Shown here: positions 24,484-33,959 of the stretch, piece by piece
Numbering within the stretch: position 1 is the first letter of the stretch
Layout of the letters: each line of letters opens with the position of its first letter
DNA from: Spirosoma arboris
Lineage (GTDB): Bacteria > Bacteroidota > Bacteroidia > Cytophagales > Spirosomataceae
Reading direction: 5' to 3'
DNA: 64,000 bases
Assembly: GCF_009754945.1 (NCBI RefSeq)
Contig: NZ_WPIN01000006.1
Span: 248,001 to 312,000, forward strand
Notes under the pieces: generated by a model
The model's database searches: none
What the model saw: the letters and a program-made list of their open reading frames with translations, nothing else
What the model was told of the DNA's origin: nothing
Position numbers and translations under genes: made by a program

Positions 24484-24753
24484 TTAGGTCAACTTCGACA
24501 GAAAATCAGATAATTGTCGGGTAGTATCTTTATTAAGACGCAGATAAACATTTCGTCCTTCCTTGGCTGAAGTCACTAACTCACTTTCTGTGAGGAGCTT
24601 GACATGGTGTGAGACACAGGGCTGCGACAAACCTGTCAACTCCTGAATCTCCGATGGGGTCATGCTTTCGCGTTTTGCCAATTCCAATAAAATCGAGAGC
24701 CGATATTTATCGGCGATAGCGCTCGTTGCCTTCTCGCATGATTTAGAATCCAT
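24484..24753 (-). CDS. ArsR-family winged-helix regulator
   Basis: 89 residues, a minimal ArsR/SmtB fold. 'KYRLSILLELAKRESMTPSEIQELTGLSQPCVSHHVKLLTESELV' spans the helix-turn-helix and 'KEGRNVYLRLNK' is the wing. It has only two Cys, C6 and C46 in the recognition helix ('SQPCVSHH'). The classical alpha3 ELCVCDL metal site is missing, so classical arsenic sensing is unlikely. A two-Cys redox or electrophile switch would fit its ene-reductase neighbour. Palindromes lie on both sides of the gene. Confidence 0.9.
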   Translation of the reverse strand: MDSKSCEKATSAIADKYRLSILLELAKRESMTPSEIQELTGLSQPCVSHHVKLLTESELVTSAKEGRNVYLRLNKDTTRQLSDFLSKLT

Positions 24754-24757
24754 AATA

Positions 24758-24783
24758 CAAACCTAACAAAAAACGATTTGTTA
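24758..24783 (-). promoter_or_regulatory. arsR promoter and operator, possibly leaderless
   Basis: On the - strand TAGGTTTG (24758-24765) is a perfect -7 box ending only 4 bases before the ATG (24751-24753). The predicted transcription start therefore falls at or next to the start codon. A perfect inverted repeat TAACAAA-N6-TTTGTTA (24764-24783) overlaps the upstream side of the box. I see nothing else in 24784-25060. Confidence 0.5.
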
Positions 24784-25060
24784 AGGTGCGCTCTTTGCTA
24801 AGCGCTTGATCAATACGTTGGCAAGAATAACCCTGGAGACCCAATTAATAAGTTGGTACATTATTTGTTAATCTATAAAAAGGGGAAAAATTAAAACACT
24901 AAGTATACGGATTGGAAACCAGGATAACCCAATAGATATAGAGACTTAGAATCGTAATACGATTATATGGCCAACTGACCATTTGGCATAGGCTTTGTAC
25001 CCACCCTCGCGAGTACAACGCCTACGTCTATTTCGCGTATTTACAGCTCTATCATTCGCT

Positions 25061-28000
25061 ATGATCAATTTTACTGGTTCAATTTATTACCGGACTTATC
25101 CTACCCTAACTAATCACAAAGACGCTTTCTTACGGTTTATACAAATTCAGTTAGTTCAGACAGCTAGTAAATCTATATGGGTAAGCATTTTCTGCCTATT
25201 TTTTCTTAGTCGTATAGCTCTGGCTCAATCGCTGCAATGGAGTACGGCTATTTCAAATAAATCGTCAAATCAGGGTGCTGTACAAAAGATCGGTCCAGAT
25301 GGTTCTATTTATGTATTGACCGAAGGTCGGAATAATGCTACGGGTTATTCTGTAGCGGATATCAAAGAGTTTGGTCCTCCGTTATCAGGCCCTGGCGACG
25401 GCTATAATGCGGTTCTATCGAAGTATTCGCCAGATGGCAATACGCTGGAATGGGTGCGGATCTTTAATGGAGAAAATAGCAGTTTTACCCCTCTGGCTTT
25501 TCAACTTTCTCCTACGGGCGAACTTGTTCTTTTATGCGTGAGCAATGGAGGGTCGGCTGCTACGGCACTTATTACGTCAAATGGCTTTCAAACGAGTCGG
25601 CCCAATACGGCGGGTGGTAATCTGGCCGTCTTGATGAAGTTATCTCCCGATGGAAAAACCATTACGTACGGTTCTTATCTTGGCGCTGTTGGTGGTTCGT
25701 CTAACGTACGTGTTCGGCTTTGGAATGAAACTCCCTATTTTCAGAATTTGATTGTTACGCCCGATGGGTCTATGATTCTGATGTTACAGAATAGTGGATC
25801 GGGATCATTGCCTACAACGCCCAGTGCTTATCAATCGGCTCCTAAAGGCGGTAACGATGATCCATATATGGCCATTTTCAATGCCGATGGTACCCTCCGT
25901 TACGCATCGTATTATTCGACAAGTGCCTCTGTACCCATCCAATATGCTACAGATATAATGCCCGACAACGATGGGAGTTTTTACGCAACTTATCGGAACG
26001 GTAATGGCGCCATCTTACCAATTACCTCAGGTGCGGCTTATTCAGGGGTTTCGCTGACTAATCAGGTAGGCTATATCGCGCATTATGGTGCTTCGGGACA
26101 ATTGTTACAGTCGACCGCTTTACCCGGAACTCAGATCCAGGGAATTCGTAAACGGCCCAATGGAAATCTTGTGGTGATGGGCGTGATCACTACCCCTTCC
26201 GAATTTATACAGGTTGGTTCATCGCCCTATACGGCCTGGACAGCCGGACAGCTAACCTTAACAGAATTTAATCCGAGCCTAACGTCCGTTATCCGGAGTG
26301 TAGTCGTGGGCAATGGAAGTGTAGAGGCATCGGACATGGAGCTTGATGCGCAAGGGCGAGTGCACATCAGTGGTAAAGCCAATGCTGGGTCTAGTATTAG
26401 CCCGACGCCGGGTGCGCTCTATTCGCTATTTGGCGCTAATAATGCGATTTACCTCATTGTTGACTGTACTTTAGATAAAGTGCTGTATGCCACCTATCTA
26501 AATTCGGGGCAGAACGGGCGCACTACGGGTGCTTATGATGTCGAGCTAACTGGTTGTCGAGCCACAATTCTGGCTACAGCAGGTTCCAGTGTCAACTATC
26601 CAGTTACGCCAGCTGGTTTGGCCAGTGATGGAACGACAACGTTGACGGGCTATAATCTGGTCACCAATCCGCAGGAGACTACCGTTTACCTGACGGCGTT
26701 CAATTACGCAAAGTATACAGATAACACCAATACGATTTCTGCAACGATCACCAGCTACTGTGAAGGCGCTGGTTTATTTCCCATAGTTGGATCTAAACCT
26801 GCTTACAAAACGCCAGCTGTCAGAGGAGCCGCAGATGCAAATCCTGCTCCTACTTCCCTTTATTATCAGTGGCAAAGCAGTAGTTCGGCGGCTGGCCCCT
26901 GGACGGATATTGCCGGTGCAACGTCAAAGGATTATACACCCAATACGTCAACAAGTGGGGGATCTATATTTTTTCGACGTGCTGTTCGGCAAACACCTTT
27001 CGATGCAACCTGTACTCCGACTAGTAGTTGTGATGCTGTTAATTACAGCAATAGTATTGAATATATAATCTCGGCTAATAAAGTCCACTCGACCAATTTG
27101 GTAAACAAACCATATGGATTTTGCAAAGGCTCGGCACTGGCTATAACCGCTTCGATTACGCCCGGTGCAGACGGTGATCAGGGAACCTATACCTATACAC
27201 TTGCTCCGTTGACCGGAGGAACGGCCCTACTTTCGGGAACAGTCGCAACATCGGCAACACCTATTTCGCTGAGCATTACCACTGAGGGAAATTATCTTCT
27301 GAACGTAACAGATAGCAGGGGATGTACTAGTTACAACACACTGAAAACGTTACAGTTCAACGTATCACTACCTTCCCGAACGGTGTTTACCTGTGGCAAT
27401 TCAACCGTTAAACTAGGACCAGCTTCGTTGCCACCGAACTATGCTAATGTGCCGACAAATACGTTTAACTGGACACCAGTAACGGGGCTGGATAACCCCA
27501 ATGGCATCAATCCAACCTTATCGATCCTGCCCGCCAATGGAGCATCGCAGGACTTCTACCTGAATTTTAATGGCTGTCGGGTCGATACCGTTACGGTGAC
27601 GAACCAAAGCGTAACATCCCTGCCGGCTTTGCCCAGTCTGACGCTGTGCCAGGGCGATACGGCGCGATTAGGTCAGGGACTTACCGAGCAGGTGGGTGTT
27701 AGTTACGGATGGGTGCCTGGTCTGGGCATTAGTGAGCCTACTGCTCTACGGCCTTTATTTACTGCTACCTATGCACCTCAGGGCGTTAACACACTACAGT
27801 TTATAGTACAGGCTTCAAATGGTACATCGGGTTGCGTGCAGACGGCAACCCAGCAGATTACAATCTATAAAACCCCGAATAATGTATTTAATCAGAAAGA
27901 GCCATATATCTTCTGCGCTACATCTGGATTCTTGGCAACGACTAGTTTTGGTACTCCTGCCGAAACGGGTATCAGTTACAGTTGGCGTGCGGTTATTACC

Positions 28001-30934
28001 AGTGTATCGGCTACGCAGGGAGTACCCTCGCCAACACAAGCCCTTGCATTCCTGAATAGTACGACCGCTTCGCAGGTATCTATGCATATGACTGGTACTG
28101 CCATCCCAAATGGCGGGTTGGCAAATGGCCCCTATACAATTTTATACATTCGAACTAGTCAGAATGCGACGAACCCGGCCTGTGCACGAGCCGATACTGC
28201 CGAAATCAGGTACATTATAGGGTGCGGACCTGGCGGAACGGATTTCTGTAAACTAGATCAGCAAGGTGGTGCTGAGGGTCAATGTGGGGGAACAACGAAT
28301 ACTATTGGGCCAATCACTGCGGCTAGTAACGGAACCTATACCTGGTCGCCAGTCGCTGGGTTGTCGGACCCCAGCACCGGACTTCCGTTGGTTGCGGGCG
28401 TGCCTCACCCAGCTAAAGTTATCGCGAACCCATCAGGGTTAGTTGCTGTAACCTATACGCTTTCGCTCGTATTGCCGGGCGCAACGGATACATGCAAGAT
28501 TTTCGTGAAGGTGTTTCCGGGCCAATCGTCGCTGCCCGTTACAAACTATACCTCGCCAGTAGCCGCTTGCAAAGGAGGAACCGTTCAACTTGAACAGAAT
28601 GCCATTCCTGGTTATACCTACCATTGGTCAGCCGGAACACTGGTTTCCGATTCGACAATTGCTAATCCGACTACAGTGCCGTTAACTACCGATAAAACGC
28701 TTTTCGTAAACGTAACGGATGCTGCTACGGGCTGTTCAGTTCGGGATACAGTGAAAATTCTGGTGACGCCAGTTGAGAATAATGCGGGCGCTGATGGCAC
28801 TTATTGCTTATCATCGGGGGGTAGTTTTACCGTTGGCTCCGAAGCAAAACTTGGCTATACCTATGCCTGGACTTCACCAACACCAGGAGTTACTTTTAGT
28901 TCGCCTGGTAGTGCTACATCTACCGTCACGATTCTACCAAATACGGATAGCCCTGTGCTCTTCATCCGTAATGCGACCAATGGGAATACGGCCGCCAACT
29001 GCTCATATGCCGACACGGTCAAGTACATATCCTTTACGTCTCCTGCGGTGAACATTCATGCACCAGGAAGTTTATGCGATGGGGGCGGAGGTTCGGTAAC
29101 TATAGGACCTGTACCTGATCCGAACCTGACCTATCTATGGTCGACCGGAGAAACTACGGCCCAAATCAGTGTGTCGGCTACGGGGCCTTATACTGTGACT
29201 GTCGGGCAAGGTTCCTGTTCAGCTACCGCTATGGTGAATGTCAACCCGGCTACGACACCTACCGTCAATCTGGGTAACGATCCGATTGAGCCGCCGTGTA
29301 ATGGTCCGATAACGATTGGTGTCAACAACTCGCCCGATGGCGGCTGGAGTTATTCGTGGAGTCCATTTACGGGGGTAATCTCGTCGGCAGGCGATCTATC
29401 TACCTTACAGGTTTACCCCGAGACCCCGACTTCGTATACCCTAACGGCTACCCACGCAACTGGCTGTGTGAAAACATTTGTGTTACCTGTACCGGCTGCT
29501 GCCTATGTAGCGAGTCTGCCTGCTACCCTCAACTTCTGTGAGGGTGATGGCGCTTCTACAGCCTTACCGCTCAACAACCCACCTGCTGGGAGTACAGTAA
29601 TCTGGACAGCCAGTCCGGCCAGTGCTACAGCTTATTTGAGTTCGACATCGGTTAGCCAGCCTACGCTGGATATTACATCGGCGCTTGCTGGAACCTATAC
29701 CTATATCGCAACAGTGACTTATGGAAGCGGCTGTACATCAACGGCTTCGGGTACTGTGAAAATTGGGAAACAACGGTATAAACTGGCTGGAGGCGATAAA
29801 GCCGTTTGCCTCGGAAGTTGTGTTGAGATTGGCACCCCTGCTCTGGCTGGGTTCAGCTATAGTTGGAGCACAATACCCTATGACGCCACCAAAGTAGCTC
29901 AAATTTCAAACCTTAGTTCAGCGCAACCCACTGTTTGTCCCAGCTCGACAACCGTTTATAAGCTAAGTTATTATGATGCCAATACGGGTTGCAGTTTTGG
30001 AGATGAGATGACCGTTCAGGTGACGACGGTGAGCCCAACATTGACGGTTAAACGTCTAAATACCACCTGCCAAACTGTTGATGGAACGGCTACCTTTGAT
30101 CTGGCCAATGCCATCATCGGGAATACAGGTGTCGGCGTCAGCTATTATGCCAATGCTGCGGCTACAATTCCGGTTACAAACCCGGTTTCTTTACCAACCA
30201 CTTATTACATTAAGTCGGTTTCTGCTGATGGTTTCTGCGCTACGATTAAGCCCGTTAGCGTTTCATTTACGGCTTATTCGAATTTTATTGTAACATCCAC
30301 ATCGCCGGTTTGTAGCACAAACGGAACGGGAGTGTCCGTAAAGGGTAGAGTCACTTTGTCGAATTATGCGGCTGGTAGTACGTATCAGTATGTGGAGGGG
30401 ACTGATTTCTCTGTGGGCACCAAAGTGCCTGTCTCGGCCACATTGCTCAGTGGTGGTCCACAAGTGATTATTGCCAATCTGGACGATAGTGAACTGCCCA
30501 AAACCTACACAGTTCGAGTCTTTAATCCGGCTGATCCGGCCTGTTATGCTGAACAACAAGTGACGGTTCTGCCTTCAAACTGCTGCATTAAACCTAGTTT
30601 CCAGGCGAGAGCTCTACCTGTTACTTGTTTAGGCAGCATCGCTCAAAGCAATGGTCAACTTGTACTGACTGGATTTACGGCTGGTAATACGTATCAGTTT
30701 TCGGCAGGAGCGACCTTTACTGAAGCTGCCTCCTTATCGGGGCCAGCGCAGGCGATTCCAGCCAATGGCATTATCGCGAACAAGTTGGCTAATCCGACAG
30801 GCGTTCAGACCTATACGATTCGTGTGTATAACACAACCAATTGTTATAGAGATGTAACGCTGCAATTGGCAGAGACCACCTGTGCTTGCCCACCTCATAT
30901 ATGTGTGCCTCTGGTGATCAGGAAGGCAAAATAA
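25061..30934 (+). CDS. giant secreted Cys-rich multidomain surface protein
   Basis: 1957 residues from ATG 25061; the longer frame upstream starts at TTG and adds no signal sequence. The signal peptide ends near residue 56 ('WVSIFCLFFLSRIALAQ'). Residues about 57-550 are propeller-like SBBP-type repeats ('SKYSPDGNTLEWVRIFNG', 'MKLSPDGKTITYGSYLG'). Residues about 590-1770 contain around ten divergent Ig/PKD-like modules, each with a Cys, a 'YSWSP..GLS' type core and a 'GC...DTV' end. The last 200 residues carry two 'TYQ(Y/F)..G..F' modules and end in the basic 'CACPPHICVPLVIRKAK'. No standard type IX sorting domain is evident at the C-terminus. Likely a surface adhesin or matrix protein. Confidence 0.85.
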   Translation: MINFTGSIYYRTYPTLTNHKDAFLRFIQIQLVQTASKSIWVSIFCLFFLSRIALAQSLQWSTAISNKSSNQGAVQKIGPDGSIYVLTEGRNNATGYSVADIKEFGPPLSGPGDGYNAVLSKYSPDGNTLEWVRIFNGENSSFTPLAFQLSPTGELVLLCVSNGGSAATALITSNGFQTSRPNTAGGNLAVLMKLSPDGKTITYGSYLGAVGGSSNVRVRLWNETPYFQNLIVTPDGSMILMLQNSGSGSLPTTPSAYQSAPKGGNDDPYMAIFNADGTLRYASYYSTSASVPIQYATDIMPDNDGSFYATYRNGNGAILPITSGAAYSGVSLTNQVGYIAHYGASGQLLQSTALPGTQIQGIRKRPNGNLVVMGVITTPSEFIQVGSSPYTAWTAGQLTLTEFNPSLTSVIRSVVVGNGSVEASDMELDAQGRVHISGKANAGSSISPTPGALYSLFGANNAIYLIVDCTLDKVLYATYLNSGQNGRTTGAYDVELTGCRATILATAGSSVNYPVTPAGLASDGTTTLTGYNLVTNPQETTVYLTAFNYAKYTDNTNTISATITSYCEGAGLFPIVGSKPAYKTPAVRGAADANPAPTSLYYQWQSSSSAAGPWTDIAGATSKDYTPNTSTSGGSIFFRRAVRQTPFDATCTPTSSCDAVNYSNSIEYIISANKVHSTNLVNKPYGFCKGSALAITASITPGADGDQGTYTYTLAPLTGGTALLSGTVATSATPISLSITTEGNYLLNVTDSRGCTSYNTLKTLQFNVSLPSRTVFTCGNSTVKLGPASLPPNYANVPTNTFNWTPVTGLDNPNGINPTLSILPANGASQDFYLNFNGCRVDTVTVTNQSVTSLPALPSLTLCQGDTARLGQGLTEQVGVSYGWVPGLGISEPTALRPLFTATYAPQGVNTLQFIVQASNGTSGCVQTATQQITIYKTPNNVFNQKEPYIFCATSGFLATTSFGTPAETGISYSWRAVITSVSATQGVPSPTQALAFLNSTTASQVSMHMTGTAIPNGGLANGPYTILYIRTSQNATNPACARADTAEIRYIIGCGPGGTDFCKLDQQGGAEGQCGGTTNTIGPITAASNGTYTWSPVAGLSDPSTGLPLVAGVPHPAKVIANPSGLVAVTYTLSLVLPGATDTCKIFVKVFPGQSSLPVTNYTSPVAACKGGTVQLEQNAIPGYTYHWSAGTLVSDSTIANPTTVPLTTDKTLFVNVTDAATGCSVRDTVKILVTPVENNAGADGTYCLSSGGSFTVGSEAKLGYTYAWTSPTPGVTFSSPGSATSTVTILPNTDSPVLFIRNATNGNTAANCSYADTVKYISFTSPAVNIHAPGSLCDGGGGSVTIGPVPDPNLTYLWSTGETTAQISVSATGPYTVTVGQGSCSATAMVNVNPATTPTVNLGNDPIEPPCNGPITIGVNNSPDGGWSYSWSPFTGVISSAGDLSTLQVYPETPTSYTLTATHATGCVKTFVLPVPAAAYVASLPATLNFCEGDGASTALPLNNPPAGSTVIWTASPASATAYLSSTSVSQPTLDITSALAGTYTYIATVTYGSGCTSTASGTVKIGKQRYKLAGGDKAVCLGSCVEIGTPALAGFSYSWSTIPYDATKVAQISNLSSAQPTVCPSSTTVYKLSYYDANTGCSFGDEMTVQVTTVSPTLTVKRLNTTCQTVDGTATFDLANAIIGNTGVGVSYYANAAATIPVTNPVSLPTTYYIKSVSADGFCATIKPVSVSFTAYSNFIVTSTSPVCSTNGTGVSVKGRVTLSNYAAGSTYQYVEGTDFSVGTKVPVSATLLSGGPQVIIANLDDSELPKTYTVRVFNPADPACYAEQQVTVLPSNCCIKPSFQARALPVTCLGSIAQSNGQLVLTGFTAGNTYQFSAGATFTEAASLSGPAQAIPANGIIANKLANPTGVQTYTIRVYNTTNCYRDVTLQLAETTCACPPHICVPLVIRKAK

Positions 30935-30955
30935 AGCTGCAGCAGGAAAAGAATT

Positions 30956-31054
30956 AATGGTAGGAAACTTACCTCATATCCATCTATCCAAACTGATCTG
31001 AAAAATGCCGGAGCGAATTGGGTGGATGAAGAAGTTGTAACGGATCAGTACTAA
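30956..31054 (+). pseudogene. 3'-region fragment of a PfpI/DJ-1 family (YfkM-like) gene
   Basis: Reading from 30956 to the stop at 31052-31054 gives 32 codons containing 'TSYPSIQTDLKNAGANWVDE' followed by EVV. This is the conserved late segment of DJ-1/PfpI stress-protein genes of the YfkM/YhbO type ('LTS.PS...DL.NAGANWVDEEVVVD'). No start codon in this frame, no catalytic Cys-His region, and the normal last 15-25 residues are missing. It is thus a remnant left by deletion on both sides, possibly when the giant gene or the permease cluster was inserted. It is too short for ORF callers. Confidence 0.75.
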
Positions 31055-31067
31055 GTAGTTTATAGAT

Positions 31068-31120
31068 TTAATACATCGGCACGCAGGGATATTATCTTTC
31101 CCTCCGTGCCGATGTATTAA
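31068..31120. terminator. hairpin between convergent genes
   Basis: TTAATACATCGGCACG (31068-31083) pairs perfectly with 31105-31120. The stem continues imperfectly through CAGGGA/TCCCTC. It lies between the giant gene with its pseudogene and the leftward permease gene. Confidence 0.65.
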
Positions 31121-31129
31121 ACTAGTTGC

Positions 31130-33799
31130 TTATTCGCTTTTCAGGCTTTTCACCGGGTTCAGCAGGGCGGCTTTGATTGCCTGGTAACTGATCGTTAATA
31201 AGGTGATGGCCAACGCCATAATCAGCACGACTAAAAATACACCAACTCCAATGTTGATTTTGTAGGTATAGCTTTCCAGCCATTGACTCATGGCGTACCA
31301 GGCAATAGGCGAAGCGATTAAACAGGAAATAATGACCAACTGAACGAAGTCTTTGGAGAGTAATCCCCACACATTGGCGATGCTGGCACCCAATACTTTA
31401 CGAATGCCAATTTCTTTCGTACGTTGTTCCGCCATGAAGGATGCCAGACCGAATAAACCCAGGCACGAAATGAATATGGCCAGCAAAGAAACAATGGCTG
31501 AAAGGTTGCCAATAAGCTCTTCATAATTAAACTTTTTGTTGTACTCCGTATCAGCAAACTTATAATCGAACGGAAATCCTGGGTTGTATTTATCAAAAAT
31601 CGGGGTTATTCGGTTGACCGCTTCCGAAGAGGATACGTTTGGATTGATTCGCACACAAATAGAACCTACCCAATATTTGTCGAAAATAACGGTCAACGGG
31701 GAAACTGCCTGGTAGGGCGATTCCATCATCATATCGGGAAGAACGCCAACTACTTTTCGGTCACTACCATTCCATTTTAGGATTTCGCCAACAGGGTGTT
31801 TCAATCCCATGCGTTTAACGGCCGCTTCATTCAACAGTACGCCCGATGAATCGGTACTAAAGTCTCGGGAAAAATCCCGTCCCTCCTTGAGTTTAATACC
31901 TATTGTTTTGGTGTAGTCATAACTCGTTGCAAGCGTTCTGAAGTCTACGGATTTATCGTTGGGCGTTGAGCCTTTCCATTCCCAGCCATTATTGCTGGCC
32001 CAAACTTGAGCCGGTGGCGAATTGGTTGTACAAATAGACGATACCATGCCTGAGCCCAGCAATTCGGCCTGAAGGGCTTCGAAATGATCCACTAAATCTT
32101 TGGACGCATTGACAGAAATGAGGCCTTTATTATTAAAGCCAATCGGTCGATTTTTGCCGTGTTGTATCTGCTGATAAATGATGATGGTGCCAATCATCAG
32201 CACAATGGAAAAGGTAAATTGAATAACGACCAGGATTTGCCGGGGTAACGACGCACTTTTCCCCACATGAACACCCCCTTTGAGAATCCTGACAGGGTTG
32301 AATGACGATAAATAAAGAGCTGGATAACTGCCTGCCAGTAGGCCCGTGAATAGGGTGAAAATGACCATGATGCCCCAGAAAACTGGCTTGTCAACTTGGA
32401 GCGCCAGTTGCTTTTCAGTAAGCGTATTAAAGTAAGGTAGCACCATAAACACCACCCCCAGGGCCAACACTAAAGCCATAAAGGTAATTAATAGTGATTC
32501 GCTCAAAAACTGCCCAATGAGTTGTTCGCGACCCGAGCCAACGGCTTTTCGAACGCCCACTTCTTTGGCTCGCTTTTCAGAACGGGCCGTTGAGAGGTTC
32601 ATAAAATTGATGCAGGCAATCACTAAAATAAACAAACCAAAAATGCCAAATAGGCGCACATACTTGATAAAACCTCCCGTATTTTTTCCCTCCGTAAATT
32701 CGGAGTAGAGCCGCCATTTTGCCATGGGATAAATAAATACTTCGGGCTTTGTACTCTTTTGAGTAACCTCGTCATTTAAAAGATGACTTAATACCACATC
32801 TTTTATTTTAGCATTGACTTTCTCAAGAGTTACACCGTCCTGAAGTTGTGCAAATACGCGAAAAGAGTTATCACCCCAGTTGGTTTCATGCTGTTTGATA
32901 TAATCGGGCTGAAGCTTAGCCGCCAAGTGCCACGGAACCAAATAATCAAACTGCAAACTCGCATTTTTGGGCTGCCTGGCAACTACGGCTGTTACTTTTA
33001 AGTCCGAGGTATTATTCATCCGTACGGTTTTTCCAATGGGATCTTGCGAACCAAAAAGCGTTCGGGCAGTTTCGTCCGAGAGCACAATGGAGTACGGTTC
33101 TTTCAATGGATTTTTATCACCATTCAGTATCTGTAATGAAAACATCTCAACGGCGTCCTGACCAATGTAATGTCCATCTTTCAGGAATTTCTGATCCCCA
33201 ACCACCAACGAATTGTTGGCACCCCAGTCGCACATGGCTACTGCTTTAAAGTCCGGATATTTGGTTTTCAATTCGTCGCCCAGTGGATACGGTATTCCAT
33301 CCTGTGTATCTCTACGCCCATCAGACGTTTGATTCATTTTGACCTGGTAGAGGGTTCCATAGTTTTTATAATGTTTATTGGCCGAGACTTCATCATTTAT
33401 CCAGAGCCCAATCAGCATGGCCACAGCCATGCCTACGGCCAATCCGCCAATGTTAATAGCGGAATACGATTTGTTTTTGATCAGATTCCGAAAGGCGATT
33501 ATTAAATACGAACGGATCATAGTAGGATGAAGAAATGAGGATCTAGAAACGTCACTATATTTTGTATGACGAGGTCTGAAAGTAGGCGTGGGTTCCCGTC
33601 GCCAGAGTCTGGGGTGCAGCAGCAAAAGTAAATCCAGTACATAGAGCAGTCGGGCTTTAGCATAACCACTACGTTGCCCTCGTTTATGGAACAACTCATC
33701 CATATCACCCTGAATCTCTTCTCGAAGATGCGGGGCACATAACACATCCAGCAGGCGCGTGGCCCAACGGGGCGGGTGAACAAATTGTTTCTGATTCAT
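31130..33799 (-). CDS. orphan FtsX-type ABC permease with prefix domain (copy a)
   Basis: 889 residues. An N-terminal cytosolic prefix of about 75 residues ('HLREEIQGDMDELFHKRGQRSGYAKARLLY', the permease prefix domain 2 pattern) is followed by two MacB/FtsX modules. Each has a periplasmic MacB-PCD-like domain and FtsX helices; 'AINIGGLAVGMAVAMLIG' is helix 1 and 'ARSEKRAKEVGVRKAVGSGREQLIGQF' is the cytosolic coupling segment. The second module has 'EQRTKEIGIRKVLGASIANVWGLL'. No ATPase is encoded, so it must borrow one or act without one. It is the last of three tandem paralogues after a PadR regulator, and 160 bases containing a palindrome separate it from copy b. Confidence 0.92.
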   Translation of the reverse strand: MNQKQFVHPPRWATRLLDVLCAPHLREEIQGDMDELFHKRGQRSGYAKARLLYVLDLLLLLHPRLWRREPTPTFRPRHTKYSDVSRSSFLHPTMIRSYLIIAFRNLIKNKSYSAINIGGLAVGMAVAMLIGLWINDEVSANKHYKNYGTLYQVKMNQTSDGRRDTQDGIPYPLGDELKTKYPDFKAVAMCDWGANNSLVVGDQKFLKDGHYIGQDAVEMFSLQILNGDKNPLKEPYSIVLSDETARTLFGSQDPIGKTVRMNNTSDLKVTAVVARQPKNASLQFDYLVPWHLAAKLQPDYIKQHETNWGDNSFRVFAQLQDGVTLEKVNAKIKDVVLSHLLNDEVTQKSTKPEVFIYPMAKWRLYSEFTEGKNTGGFIKYVRLFGIFGLFILVIACINFMNLSTARSEKRAKEVGVRKAVGSGREQLIGQFLSESLLITFMALVLALGVVFMVLPYFNTLTEKQLALQVDKPVFWGIMVIFTLFTGLLAGSYPALYLSSFNPVRILKGGVHVGKSASLPRQILVVIQFTFSIVLMIGTIIIYQQIQHGKNRPIGFNNKGLISVNASKDLVDHFEALQAELLGSGMVSSICTTNSPPAQVWASNNGWEWKGSTPNDKSVDFRTLATSYDYTKTIGIKLKEGRDFSRDFSTDSSGVLLNEAAVKRMGLKHPVGEILKWNGSDRKVVGVLPDMMMESPYQAVSPLTVIFDKYWVGSICVRINPNVSSSEAVNRITPIFDKYNPGFPFDYKFADTEYNKKFNYEELIGNLSAIVSLLAIFISCLGLFGLASFMAEQRTKEIGIRKVLGASIANVWGLLSKDFVQLVIISCLIASPIAWYAMSQWLESYTYKINIGVGVFLVVLIMALAITLLTISYQAIKAALLNPVKSLKSE

Positions 33800-33874
33800 A
33801 CTACCACTTCCTCCAAAAGTGGCTTCTGGAATAGCCGACTAGTTACTGACATTGTTTTGATATAACCGTTGCGT

Positions 33875-33941
33875 CCCCCCACCCCCTGAAGGAGGCTTAG
33901 GTTGAGAATAGTCGGGCAGAGCCCCCTTCAGGGGGTGGGGG
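33875..33941. repeat. GC-rich palindromic intergenic repeat
   Basis: The arm 33875-33897 (CCCCCCACCCCCTGAAGGAGGC...) is complementary, with one mismatch in the GAAGG(A/G)GG part, to 33920-33941, across a 22-base spacer. It is the only non-coding DNA of note between permease copies a and b and may attenuate transcription into copy a. Its form suggests a dispersed repeat. Confidence 0.55.
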
Positions 33942-33959
33942 TAATACGCATAATCCAAT

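Noticed and set aside
25815..30800. repeats within the giant gene as CRISPR or tandem DNA repeats
   Set aside because: Similarity is only at protein level between diverged modules. No fixed-length DNA repeats with regular spacers are present.
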